Source of the DNA: Pomphorhynchus laevis
Taxonomy: Eukaryota; Acanthocephala; Palaeacanthocephala; Echinorhynchida; Pomphorhynchidae
Assembly: GCA_012934845.2 (NCBI GenBank)
Contig: WNNJ02003376.1
Coordinates: 34,633 to 98,632 of the forward strand
Direction of reading: 5' to 3'
DNA length: 64,000 nt
A model generated the notes under the pieces. It was not told where the DNA came from. It ran no database searches and worked only from the letters and a program-made list of their open reading frames with translations. Both the position numbers and the translations under genes were made by a program. Of this stretch, positions 29,301 through 44,300 are shown one piece after another. Within the stretch, counting starts at the first letter, position 1. Every line of letters begins with the position of its first letter.

Positions 29301-32300
29301 CATGCAAAGATAAACAAGCTACTGCAACAAGCCCTCTGTAGCGCTGAAATACCATGCCGCTTAGAGACGAGTGGCCTTGCGCGCGACGACAGGAAGCGTC
29401 CCGATGGTTGTTCGTAAGTGCCATAGACAGGTGACCTCCACCCGGTGTGGGACTTTACATGTCCAAATACTACGGTAGCTAGCTACGCTATGCATGCTGC
29501 TGCCGGTGCCGGGGAGGTAGCCGGACTCGCCGAAACACGGAAACCACAAAGTATGCATGCATCGACCAGTGAATATACGAATTTCAGCCGATTGCGGCCG
29601 AAACATTCGGTACATACGGTCCACCAGCAAAAGCCTTCATCGCACGCCTGACCAGCATGCTGAAAAGAACAATAGGCTGCGCAAAAGCAAAGAGCTATCT
29701 GATCCAGCGGGTGGGCGTATGTTTCCAGCAAGGGGACGCTGCTTGCGTTGTGGAGGCGATGGCGGAAAAAACTAATGGTCAATTTTTAACTGACTTGTGA
29801 TTCTTTTGATCATTGTTTTTTACATTTAGACCTTTTAGATAAGAAACGACATATAAATCTCAAACTTATCTGTAAAAATTTTCTAACTTATCAAATTTTT
29901 CAAAACTTATAAATCAGATCAGATAACTGAGTCTACATATGTTATACAATATATAAATCAAAAATAAAGATAAATAATTACAATAAATATAATAATATAA
30001 TATTTAATTATAATAATTATCTGTAATAATTTATTTAAAATAAATTATCTGCCGCAACGGGCGATGATGGAGGATCAACATTAAAGCGCTATTACAGCAC
30101 TACAACGTTAATAGGCAAACATCTACCAAATTAATAATACTAATTCACATATCGTTAAGCTGCAATAGGGATAGTGTTTTTAAATGAATACAAGTTCGAT
30201 CATGTAAGAGCTGTTGGCATAAGCATGAACAGTATTTGCAAATACATGTGGATAGTGTGTAGCACATAATTCTATTTGAGCAAAACTTTCCATAAAAACC
30301 GTCAAGAGTAAATCTTATTATACATGCTCGCTTTCTTTAACTACCAAACTTCCAAATGTTCGGGAATCCAACGGCAGGCGTAAATTGGATACCACTATCC
30401 AGTAAGAGTTGCTTCGAATCCCAATTCGAAGCAACTCCATAATAATTATTACTTTTTTAAAAAGTAATTATGTATACGACTGTATAAAACATACAGTCAA
30501 CAACAGTCATCGATATGCTTCGAGGCAAATCCGCGGTGTTCTCGAAATGCTGCAACTGTAACGGTCCGGCGGCAGTTTGCAAAGGATGTTGTTGTGCAAA
30601 GGCTCATCATACTTGCATAGATTGTCAAGCGGCCAATTGTTGGAATCCTCGATTGCATCAGACTGCTGGGCATCAAAACACACCATTATCAACAGACGAA
30701 GTTGGGAGCGTTAAACGATTACAAAACGGTAGTTGAGTGACAACGTCTTTTGCGGGAGCACCATGCACTCTCGAAAGTGATAATCCAAATATTGCGTATG
30801 AAAATCTCACAAAGAGAGTGTTTGCTGAAGCTGTATCGTGAAAACCAAACCTATTCGATTTGACAATATGCAAAACAGGGAAGCAATTTGTTGATCTACT
30901 GGCGTCAAAATATTCTGACGTGGCTTGCAAAAGTGGTAATCAAGCTATCGCATTAAACGAAGCAACTGTTATAAGTCAACTTATTCTTCAGCTGATCCCG
31001 ACACGCAAGGTCTCGCTTATACTACAACATTGGAAAGACGACTAAACATGTAAAACCAGAAACTAATCACTGATTTGATGAAAGAGGCAACATTACTTCA
31101 AGTTTCCCTTCTAACGTTGATCACTACGACAGAATAATGGTGAAGCAGTGGGAAGGTACAAAGCATTTTCAAGTTTAATGTAACGCAAGGACACATGTTC
31201 AGCCATAAGCATATTAAACATTGAACAGCAAGGCCAGCCAGTTTACTCAATGGACGATAATTTAAATGGACGAAAAATTTCAGAAATTCTAGAGGAGATG
31301 CATCCTCCATCCATGCCGATAGGTGAATGTTCAATTTTCCACAAACAAATTCTGAACAGCGCCCCACATCATGATGTCGTCTATTCAGCGATTGGAGAAA
31401 TAATAGATGCAGTAAAACGAACGCGAGGTGACGCTGGTCTCTCTGGTGTGACTTCATCCGGATTTAAGACATATGTTGACCATGTACGGGAATCACTCCA
31501 AAAATTTAGCACACGCATTCGCGAACTTTTCGATTCGAATATCAAGTGAAGTGCCTCATGTCTACATAGAAGCATTAATAGTAAGTCGGCTTGTAGCTCT
31601 CAACAAGGAATTCAGGGGTACGACCAATCGGAGTAGGAGAAATTTCGCGACGAGTAATAGGAAAGGTCATTTTGATATCGTAAAGCAAGATTTACTAACT
31701 CTTGCAGGAAAATGGCAATTATGTGCTGGTCAAAGAGGAGGAATCGAATATGCGGTACATTCAATATCAGATCGATTTAAAGCAGATATAAACAGCGCAG
31801 TTTATCGATCAATGCGAAAAATGCATTTATCACAGCCAACAGAAAACTTACATTGAAAAATGCTGACAGCGTGTGCCCTGCGCTGGTTTGTGTACTGCAA
31901 AATACATACACCGAAGATACAATGCTTGTAGGACAGGGTGGAATTATCAAATCTAGCGGTTTCACGCAAAGGGATCCCCTAGCAATGGCGGCATTTTCTG
32001 CAAGTTCGATTACTATGATCGACCGAATTATGAAATACCAAATTTGGAACATCGATGGTAGGCGGATGACGCAAATATTGCCGGCAAGATTTCAGACCTT
32101 CTTCGATCCTGGGTACTGCTAGCGATAAGTGGTCCAAAATACGGTTATTACATAAACGCGCAAAAATCTAGATTATTAGTATATGGCCAAAATGTGCAGC
32201 TAGCGAAGCAAACGTTCGACCCAACTGGGATAAAGATAGTACGTGATAGCATACGAGTGTTAGGTTCTCCAATAGGTACGTTATGCCTGGTGTGCAAACA

Positions 32301-35300
32301 TGGCAGATATTAGTCGACAACATTTCGAAGGCAGGAAGTATCGATGCTAATTCAGCTTACACGAGTTTGGTTTTCGGAGCTCAAGCTAAATGGATTAACT
32401 TGACACAAACAAAGAAATGTGACCCCGAATGGTTCAGTTCGCTAAATGAACATATATTCGCAGGATTTAGTTCAAGTGTTCTCAATAATGAAACCACGCC
32501 TTGTATAAAGATATTTTTAGATTTCCGATATCACTAGGGGGGATTAGGAATAAAAAATACAATTGAAGAATCACCACAACAATATAATTCTTCGAGATTG
32601 CTTTCAACATCATTTAATAATATCGAAGATGTGTCGACCTTAATGGAACAGCAGAACACCATTTTGAGGCAGATCAAGCTGTTTAATTGGCAGAGAAGCG
32701 TTGAGAAACCACAAATCGCGATGGAAGGGGCGCTGGAAATATTAAAGAGAACTTTACAGCATGCATCAATCAAGAAGGCATCAAGTTGGTTGAACACAAG
32801 TCCACTCGTAGCAAAGGGATATCACCTCACGAACAATGAATTTCAAGATGCACTAGCCGTTCGTTACAATTGGGCTACAAGCTTATGCTCATCAAACTGT
32901 ATATGAGGCGAATTACTCAGGACTACATACGTGTTACCATGTCAACGAAGGGCATGCCAACAATGCGCCACAATAACCTTCGTGACTTACTGGCGAGAAC
33001 GCTGACGAGTGTCTGTTCTGGAGCCAGTATTGAACCTGTGTTGCTTCCTGTTCACAACGTGTCGTGTCGTTCACACGTTCCACAACCACAAAAGACCCAG
33101 AAGCCTGGCTGGACATAGTGTGTAATGGCCTTTTTGGAATAGATTGGAGCGGACATTTGTCGATGTCTGTGTGTTCAATAATCATGCTCCATCATACCAA
33201 TCCAAATCGGTCAACGCAGCTTTCGCATATCACGAGGACCGCAAAGGGGCGAAATACGACGAAATAATTAATGAGATAGAACAGATCTGCTTTATTCTAT
33301 TTGTCCTTACTGCTATTGTGGAGTTGATTTGTCCGCGACGAATTTGCTAACGTCGTGGGCAATAAAAATTTTCCAGGTGGATCGATGTGATTATGCCGAT
33401 GTTATTAATGACCTTCGTACAAGTATCAGTGTATCGTTTGCACGTGCCGCGTCTACATGTTTACGAGTGCCGCGATCAAGAAATGGAGAGCCCGTGACCA
33501 TGATCAGCACCGGCAGTCCTGAGGAACAGACATGTCACTCTATCGATTTCGGACTCAGGACGGAATATGGATGAGGACAGAACTATTTTAAGAGAACATG
33601 TATCAATGTTTTTTGTTTATCGTGAATAAAATTTTATTGTGGAAAAAATACTATAATAATTACTTTATTATTAATAATAAAGTTTTTTTACTTTATTAAT
33701 AATAAAGTAATAATAAATAAAATAAGAAATATTATAATATTATAAATAATATTATATATTATAATAAATAATAAATAAAACACTTATTTAAGAAATGTTT
33801 TTAATAATAAAATACTTATTTTTAATGTACTTTACTATTAATTGTTTTATTGAACGAAAAATGTCAACAATCATTCTTTCGTTAATTATTAGTGTTATCT
33901 AATAAATACTAAATCCATAATCTACTTTCATTTTGATTATATAGTTTTATTGGAACAAAGTAGAAAATAATTTTCCTTTATTTGAAAAATATTTCGATAG
34001 CTCCTGCTATCATCAGGATTATACTAATAATTATTGTAATCATTTTTATTGTAATCATGATGATTATGACAGAAACTATCAAAATATTTTTCAAATAAAG
34101 GAAACTTATTTCTTATTTATTCCAATAAAACTATATATTAGTGTTATCATTCATAATTACCATTAATGCAGAATCTGAAGAATCTGAATGATCTAAAATT
34201 ACTATTAATTTATATCATAATGGCATATTTAAATTTACAAGAAACATATTTTTGCATGAGCATTCATGCATACCATATAATATAAAATATAATACATTAA
34301 ATAATTAAATTTTAAGAATTGCAACAATTTGTAACTATATTGATTTTCTTTAAAATCATTTAAATAATTTAATAGATACATATTTTAAACTAGGTTACTA
34401 TAAAAATACCATAAAACAGAAAATAATAAAATATATAATTCAACACAATTATATTAAAAATAAATTTAAAATCTTAAGCTGGAAATTTTTATGGATGGAT
34501 AATAAATAATATACTTTGTATTAGAATAAGATACTAGATAGTTATTTCAGAGGAAATTCATCATTAGCATGTATTTGGCCCCGCTGCAATGTTGGGTAGA
34601 AGAGTTAGGGGCCGAAACCTGATAGCATAGCAGTTCCTCCTGATGACCTCTAATTCTTATTCTGATACAACGTCTGTTATTTATTAATCAATTCATAAAA
34701 ATGACGTTTATTTTAAATTTATATCAATATAAATTGAGTGATATCCCGAAATATTGGCTGTAGAACGAATTTATCAATAGTTGTTATTTTTTGTACTTAT
34801 TATATTTTAAATTTCAATTTTTTATTTTAATTTGATTTAAATTATAAAAAATCTTAAAACAATTATTTATTTTATTATTTAATTATTAAATTTTGATTTA
34901 GCATTATTATGTTTTGTTTATTTTATAATTATATTCAATACGTAGACTCAGTTAGCTGATTTGATTACTTTATAATAAAATTAAGTTAAATTATTCAATC
35001 ATATCAACAAATATTAAATTATTTCAAATATTATATTATTTGAAAGAATTTTTGTGATAATTACCAGAACAATTATTTATATTATCTTGTAAAATGGTAA
35101 ACATTTAACAAGATAATACAATTATCATTTACCATTCTGATGAATGCTAAATCGAAAATGTACATCAAAGCATTAATAATAGTAGGCATACCGTGCGTTC
35201 AATGAAATCCTTTCAGCCAAATTACAAACCCTGTCAGATAATTTCTTTTGTTTAGCTACTCCATTCTCGACTGACACTTCGCATAGAGAAAATAATCTAC

Positions 35301-38300
35301 ACATATGGTATAGCAATTCAAATTGAATATATTGATTTGTAAAAAACAAATCTTACCCGCTATGTGCTGATATATCAAAGGCGGTTACAGCGAGCATAAC
35401 GACCTGTTTGGCTGTCGTGTCCTGTAAATAGAAAACAATTAAATACAGGAATTCATATACGCACATGTACCCTGTGAACGGGAAGATATCTAAATGTATG
35501 ATCAGAGCGATATATCTTGATTACGAGAGGTAATTCGTCTTCATAAAATAAACTGCGAAGATGCAATGGGGTTTGGCTAGTTAATGAGAACGATGAGAGA
35601 TTAGAAAATTTGTTTGTACTCTCATTTAGATCTTCAGTTGAATTTACATCCTTGTTCGATGAAGATGCTGGATCGTTTAAGCAAGAACTATTTGAGAATG
35701 TTGATTGGGAAGGATCATCATTGGAAATAATGCTATCTTTGCATTTGTCTAAACTAGTTCTATCACATTCTTCAGTCCTAGAAAACAAAATCAATATTCT
35801 TAAATATATAACAGCAAATATAGTGAAAATATGTTTTTACAAAAAATCTAATTTATAACAATTGGGACATGATAAATATTTTCATTGCAACAGCAAACTT
35901 GTTTCTGTGTATAAAAAGAACACATAAATTAAGTAGCAAAATAAATTATCGATTTTAAACCGCAAGAGAAACTACAAAATACGTGCTATATTTATACTAT
36001 ATTTTGAAGACCAACTGCCATTTACAGAAACTTATTACTCGTTTTAGTGATATACCTAAATATTGATAGGTGAGTTAATCAATTTCAAAATATAAATCAC
36101 TGATCTAATAATAATTCTTATAATTAATAACGCAATGTGTAACAATGTGCAATGACTTAAAGTTTTATGAAATGTAAGCATCACACATCAAACAACAATA
36201 AAACATGTCTATAAAGCATAAGATTTATTTAAAAAACATGATAAATTATATTTGGTATAAAATATAATTACAAAATGTGAATATATTTATATATTAAATA
36301 TACATATTAAATATACCATATTAACACATTAAATATATCATATTAATATATAGCATATTAACATATTTAAGCGATCAAAATGTAAAGAAAAACAACGATA
36401 CATGCGACTTTGTTTATAGATCACTCCGTGTCTATATTTGTTTACAATCAAGTAACTGTTAATAGTCTTAAATAAAAAATTAATAACAACATATACTAGA
36501 TAAGGTAAATTTCGATTTACACTAAAATGAAGAAAATTTAATAGCATGTACTTTATAGATATTAATTTAATAATATTCTATATTAGAGAAGTATATTGAG
36601 GCCAACATGGATGAATAAAACTCGCTTACAAATAAAATATAGTGAGAATTTTTGATAAAATTACAAATTCATATTGAATATACCTGCTGCTTCGTTGGGA
36701 TGTCAAACGAAGAAACGTTCGCTTGAGATTCGAAATCTTCGAGCGAGATCTGCCGTTATACTTTGCATGAAAATCTGCTACTGGTGTTTTTATGTAAGAT
36801 CTTTTGCTAGATAAAGCATTTAATGCTAAATGCGAATAGCAAGATTGTGAAATCACAGAGCTGATTCCAGAGTTATTCGATAGCAATGATGAACCACCAT
36901 TCGAAATACGTGGTTGCTTAGCAGGAGATTTATCAGGATATCGAAGAAGCTCGAAGAAACCTGTACAATAAATACACTTTAAGTAAAATGTAAATGTAAT
37001 AAAATTAGCAAACACAATTTTTTAACGTGAATAAAGAAACATTGAAAAAATTGTGAGGAAAATTGTTGTGCTATTGTATAACAGTGCATTATTTAAAGGT
37101 GTTTTAAAATCAAAAAATAACTTTTATTTTATGATACAAGTATTATCGCATTTAGCAATCGAAATCTTATTCAAAAATAAAAATTCATCAGCAAACTAAA
37201 TATTCCTTACATTTAAATTATTATGCTCATCAAGTATAACAAATAATATTTTAATTTGGCAGCTCTAAATTTATTTTTATAGATAGATAACGGTTTGATT
37301 TCGTATCTAAGAAAATGAAATATGAAAATTGTATAGCAGTAATTATCGGATTTCAATACTTTGGATTCTATATGTACTACAAAACTTTTATTAATAGAAA
37401 ATCTACGTTCCCTTTTTAGAAATACAATAAATGGCTCAACGCTGTGCAAAATGCAAAGCCACTTGCGCTTTAAATTCATCCGATGACTAAAACAGAAGAA
37501 TGAATTGAAGAAAGTGAAATAGTTCATGGATGACGTATTTTTTAATGTGACTAATCATGAATATCTGAAGGTACGGGAAACAACTGTTATCTGAACAAAT
37601 CACGAAAACAACAATTAAGATATTAGATATGTTAATTATTATAAAATATTAAATATATTTATTATCAATCAGATATTAAAATTACTGTAAATAAAATAAG
37701 CTTCTTAAATAGTTAAACAAAAGTCAATAGGAAAAACAAAAATACTATAAGAATTAAATAACAATTGTAAACATACCTGTTAAATTGAGTTTAACAGTCA
37801 AGCAGAGATGAGTAGCATCCTTCATCATAGACACAATTTTATTAAGTGGTATATGATCCACAGAAACACTATTAACTTCCATTATCTATAAGTATTAAAT
37901 TAAAATATATTACTAAAGTTAAAACTAAGCCTTACTTGATGACCCCTACGAAGACCTAGATCGTAAGCTTTAGATTGCTCGTCAACCCAGCTGATAAACG
38001 AAGAGTAGCCCTTGGAAAATCCACCATCAAGCTGAAATCCAAGTGGTAAAGATCTGTCAGATCGCGGTAGCACTATAATCTCTTGTTTCGACTTTTCAGT
38101 GCAAGCAATGCTAAGTAGTTTAAGCGAAACTTCCATACCCTAAAACTAAGTATGTAATAAACAAAGTAATTAAAGCATTGTGGAGAAAATATTTGAATGC
38201 ATGATATAGCTTTTGCAAAGAGAAACACTAATTACAAGGTAGATTTTTAAATTAAAGAAAACCAATTATGTAACATTTATTAGCGATTAAAAGAATTATA

Positions 38301-41300
38301 AGCATTGAAAAAAGCATGCATTTATAATAAAATGATACATTTATATATTATAAAATGATGATGCATCTATAATAAATGATAATACATTTACTGTTTAAAG
38401 TTACACTTACATTTAAAGTTTACATCTCAAGTTTAATTTTTATTTAAAGTTTTATTTAATTTTTATTTTCATTTACAGTTTACATTTTCATTTACATTTA
38501 AAGTCTTATTACAAATTGTCATTGCTTTCATCAGCTAGAACAAACATTAGTCGATTGGAAATTGCGTCAAAAATAGAAAAACTTTGTATCGTTAGAGAAA
38601 AAGCAATTAAATCTAGTGTCATTGAAATCGAAGCAATAGTATGTGCATTTGACGACGATATTATTAAAGCCGACAAACAGCAACGTCAAATCACTTACCA
38701 AGTTTCAACTACAACACAAATTAATTTAGCAACAACTAAAGTAATAATTTAAGGGTAAAGTACGCGATCCTTCAAAAATAAAGCCACATGTAGGTACTGA
38801 ACTCATAGTTGATAATCATAATATTGGACAATTTTATAAAAACTGAACTTTCAATTTTATAAATACTTCTTAAAACTGAAACAAAATGTCATTGTTCAAC
38901 AACTCATATAGTGAGCACACAGTGCTCACACTTATAGCGAGCACAGTATGCCTCACTTGTATAGTGATGCATGCTTGGACCAATAAACATATAAAAATAA
39001 ATCGGATGAGCTAAAATTCAAAATGTATATGTTGCCAGCTTTCATTCATACATATATTTAATCAAACAACTACAATAGAAAATGAACTAACCTCTACATT
39101 TTAAAGAATAAGAATTATGAAGTTTTATAATCGTCGTAAATTACGAATTAGATATCTTAATAATTTGATCAAGATAGTAGTTAATGTCGAACATAAGGAT
39201 AATAAACGTTATCAACGATGCAATTTGGAAATTAAACACAAAAATAAGGACAATATAACATCATAACATGGTAATAATCGATTAATTTCAGTTTAGAGAT
39301 TTTAAACCTAGTGCAATCCGACACTTTTGCAAAGAACACCAATAAGCAGTAAGCTACCAAAATGAAAAAACAACGTTATTTTTATAGTATTAAACAAACA
39401 GTAAAATCAATCGGTATTCAAATTATATTAAGAACACATACTGGTAGAAAAAAGTTACTTCGAAGTGTAAAGACAAAAGTTGAGAAAATTGTGGAGATAT
39501 CGATAATAATCTTATTAGCGTTGTAAAGGGTTTACTAATTATGAAAAACGAATTAATTATAAACTTATTGTGAAACGTGAAGATCAGAATCAACTATAAA
39601 TAAGACCCTCAGTAGATATGCGTATACATTTAATTATTTTATCACTTTGAATTTATACGCAGAATAAATTTTCCTTTCACATACAGTCAAATTTTACGTT
39701 CATATTTATCATGTTTTTGTATACACTTGTTAACGATATACGATATTTTCTGATTGTCAATTATTTATTCATATGGCCCAACGAATTAATTGAAAATATA
39801 TTATAATTTGGATATCATAACAAATAAAAGATTTTAGAGCTAAATGAAAAACATAAAATTTAAAATAATATTACCAAAGTCTACAAAAATAATCTAACCT
39901 CTGTCTGCAAAAGTGCTATCATTTGATCAAGTATTGACCGCAAATTAGAATTATTTGCAAAATCCCAATAAAAGCAACGCACCCATATCAAAAAGATATT
40001 TGCAATCTAAATTAGAGCATGGTATAGATATGTAAAGAAAAAACAAGTTAAAATTAAAATTTTCAAAACTAATGCTAATAGAACAAAAAACAATAATGTG
40101 ATGAATATCAACGTTTATATTTGTGTCAATTATGAGAAAAATAAAGCGAATATAAGTTAAATTTAAAAATATAAGACTTCTCGTTAATGAGAATTTATCT
40201 CGACAGGTTAAGATAATTCAATATTAAAGACGACATTATTGTGTACAACATTAAAGTTTCCTGTTGTTCAAAGTTTACAACTTTTACTGGCGATGTCAAA
40301 AGCTGCTGGCATCATCAGGAAATAACCCTGCATACGCAGTTATACAATTTATGACTGGGTTTATGCAAATTGATACTCAAACGAGATTATTACTTTTAAA
40401 CATATTGATTTAGCATGAGACTGATTTACGCATAGACTGTCCAGCTAACAAAATAACAAAACAATACAAAGAACAAATGTAAGCATAAAGCGATACATCT
40501 AAACGAACTTACTATTTTTTAATGGAATATAGTGATTAATTGTTATCACCTTAATAATGACTAAAATCATTGAATTCCATTTATAATAAAAAATAAAAAC
40601 GAATCAAATTATTAAACATATCAATTATTTATATTAAAAACTATCACTAGTAATATAATACTTAAAAACATTGATAGTTTTTAATACTTAAAAACTATCA
40701 TTGGTAATAATGATAAAATACAGGTATCATACTAAAAATAAATTTAATTGTTTCCAAAACATACAGGTTCGCGATTATCAGCATGAGCAAACTGCTTGAA
40801 AAGAAATTCGCATAAATTAATAGATCCTCCTTCAGCAAACATTCTATGAGTAAGAAGGTAATCTTCAACAAAAACAAATTCGTTTGATGCACTTGCGTCG
40901 ATTAGATATTTTCGTAAAACTTCATTTGACGCCTAAAAATTTAAATCTTAAATTATTATGTTATAATTTCAGCAGTAATGTTAAAAAGAATATCAATTAT
41001 ATTTCTAGCATTTGTTTTATTATTGTTGTTGCAAATATAAATTTTGGTGCACGCTAATCATATTAAACTCTTATTAAAGTTTGATGGATAATACTAAAAA
41101 TTATAGCATAATACTAAAATATAAGAATCTTTAATTTCTCATATCTCTCCCACAAATTGTTTTAATCGTTAGAATAAGAAAACAGCGATAAAAAAAATAA
41201 TAGAATTAGTTGTTTCATTTTTAAATTTGTAATATGTCTACAGTTAAACAAAAAACTTTGCAAATAAAATAATTATCTTTAATAAAGATATTAACTTTAA

Positions 41301-44300
41301 TAAATTTTTTATGTAGTAGTCCACATTATTTTCGTTAATTGATAAAATAGGTCATTTGAAAATATGTATATTTTTAAATATTTATGATTAATGAAAAAGA
41401 TCAAAATATAAAGCTAAATTATCACACATAAATCATAAGTATAAGATAATATAGTTACGAGACGTTCGAATTATTCACTTCTACAATCATAAAAATATGT
41501 ATTTCAGTATTGTGATGACTTGTGTATAAAAACAAACAGAAGCATAGTTCGTATTACCTTTAAGTATAAATTGAATTATAAGTTAAATTATTATAAATTA
41601 AATTAGCTTTTATTTATTAAAATTATAGTTTTAAGCACGATTTTGTACAAAAATAATATTTACTAGTATTTGATCTACCAAAAGATACTTTCGACTTGTA
41701 ATTTAAAACTTTAATCTTTAAATTCGAACCGTTTTTCTGTTTCAATCTAATAATTACATTAAAAGCATACAAACTTAGCTACCACTACTATATATACTAA
41801 TATTTCATTAAAATTTAAAACTTTAAAACTTAAATCTTTTTAAAAACATATTAAATCTTAGTTAAACAGGAAAGTACTTTATTAATTCCTTTCAAGAGTA
41901 ATGAAAGTGAACAGCGTTCAAAAGTACACTTTCATCTGCAATATTGATAAAATCAACGCTAAACGTTTGATAATTCAGTTAATTTTTAAAAAGCAATAAT
42001 GTAATGTACTCGTGTGTAAAGCAAAGAATTTTTATTGACACATAGTAAATTTGTTTTAAAAGTGAAATTAAAATTTGCTTAAATGATATAACAAGCACGC
42101 AATTGTGCATATGCATGTATAATCATCACAAACTTTAGATTATTAAAGACTCGATAAAATTAAACATGACTAGTTCTCAATTGTGCACAATTTACACGTA
42201 ATATTTAAAATTCGCAGCAAAATACAATATACAAAAATAATATTTTTATACCAAAAAGATTCGTAAAAGTTCTCCTGCATTTTTATTAAATGTGGTGAGC
42301 ATACGATTTTTTGATATTTTGTTATTATTTGTTAAATAAAATGCAACGTTTAATAAACCTTAAGATTTATAAATATTTAAAAGCTTGATAAAATACAAAA
42401 TGAGTAATATCTTTAGGTATCACTAATAAAGCATTTGCAATAAAATAAATTTACTTCAAATATAAACTATTCTAGAATATAAGAATTATTCTCATATTCA
42501 ATATTACAGAATTACTAATTTTTCATAATTCTTATGTATAATCAAATTGCTAAAATTACATTTTAATAAGATGTCAACTCCCAGCAGCATACCCACACTT
42601 AGACTTGTATGAAACAAATAAATTAAATTTATTCATGTTCATGTACAAATTAATAGAACTAAAATAAAAATATTATATTAGAAAATATGGCTGGTTATAT
42701 TAGTAAATTTTATAAGAAAGTATAGCATTTCAAAAAACTATAGATCAAGCCAATTTCACATTGTCTGAAGTGAAAGTAAACGAAATACCTTGATAACAGT
42801 TTCTGAAAGTGTACCATCTGGCCGTTTAACGATTTCTTTCACAAGTATAATATTATTCGCATCATCAGTGTCTACATGCAGGGCATCTTCAGACTGAAAA
42901 ATACCGTAACTTTACTATACAAAATACATATAATTTGTAACATTCACACTAAAACCATAAAGTATGATTTATTAGATTATTTAGAGCGAATACAATAAAG
43001 ATTAAATCAGCTAACTAAGTATACGTATTGTTATATAATTATAAAAAAACATAATAATGCTAAATCAAAATTTAATAATTAAATAATAAAATTAATAATT
43101 GTTTTTAGATTTTCTATAATTTAAATCAAGTTAAAAAATAAAAAAAATAAAAAAATGAAAAAGAAAATTTAAAATAAAAGTCATTTTTATGAATTGACTA
43201 ATAAATAACAGACGTTGTATCAGAATAAGAATTAGAGGTCATCAGGAGGAACTGCTATGCTATCAGGTTTCGGCCCCTAACTCCTCTACCCAACATAGCA
43301 GCGGGGCCAAATACATGCTAATGATGTATTTCCTCTGAAATAACTATCTAGTATCTTATTCTAATGCAAAGTATATTATTTATTATCCATCCATAAAAAT
43401 TTGCCACTTTAGAGTTTAAATTTATTCTTTATATTATTGTGTTGATTTATATATTTTACTATTTTCTGCTTGATGTTATTTTTATAGTAACCTAGTTTAA
43501 AATATGTATCTATTAAATTATTTAAATGATTTTGAAGAAAGCCAATATCATTACATATTGTTGCAATTCTTAAAATTTCATTATTTAATGTATTATATTT
43601 TATATTATATGGTATGCATGAATGCTCATGCAAAAATATGTTTCTTGTAAATTTAAATATGTCATCTTTACGATATAAATTAACAGTAGTTTTAGTTAAT
43701 GTTAATTTAATGTTCATATTTAGATATACACCTATATCATTAATATTGGTTTTGTTAAGAATAAGGCTTTCTGGATAAATGTGCTCACTAATTGAATAAA
43801 AATTATTAGAATTAAATACACATATATCATCAATGTATCGAAACATATATTTCATATATTTATATTGTTTAGATTTAGTTTTTACACAGTTATGAACAAA
43901 TTCATATTCTATAAAGCTTAAAAACAAGTCAGCTATAATTGGGCTACTATTACACCCATTAGAACACCTTTTACTTGTCTAAATATAGATGTCCCTACTT
44001 TTAAATAATTTTGATTTATCAAAATATTTAAGGATTCTATTAATTCAATTTTATCCATATATTTATATTTATTTGATGGTTTAATTTTTGTTAGATAGGC
44101 GTTATAATTATTATAACATATATATGTATATCTTTTTCCGAATATAAGGTTAATTAATTTTACTAACGCTTCTTTAATATCTACTAAATCTAGATTTGTA
44201 TAAAGCGTACTAAAATCGTATGTATTTATATTTTGAAAATTTATTCCTTTTGTCTGTTCTAAAAATTCTTTTGTAGAATTAATACTGAAATAGTGTTTTA

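Noticed and set aside
28906-29782. Long minus-strand frames (172 and 99 codons) as genes
   Set aside because: They overlap the plus-strand endonuclease region of the R2-like LINE; the less AT-rich composition keeps many frames open.
37213-37527. 104-codon minus-strand frame as an extra RapGEF exon
   Set aside because: The exons on both sides already join in phase with family-conserved sequence across the junction, and this frame has no homology.
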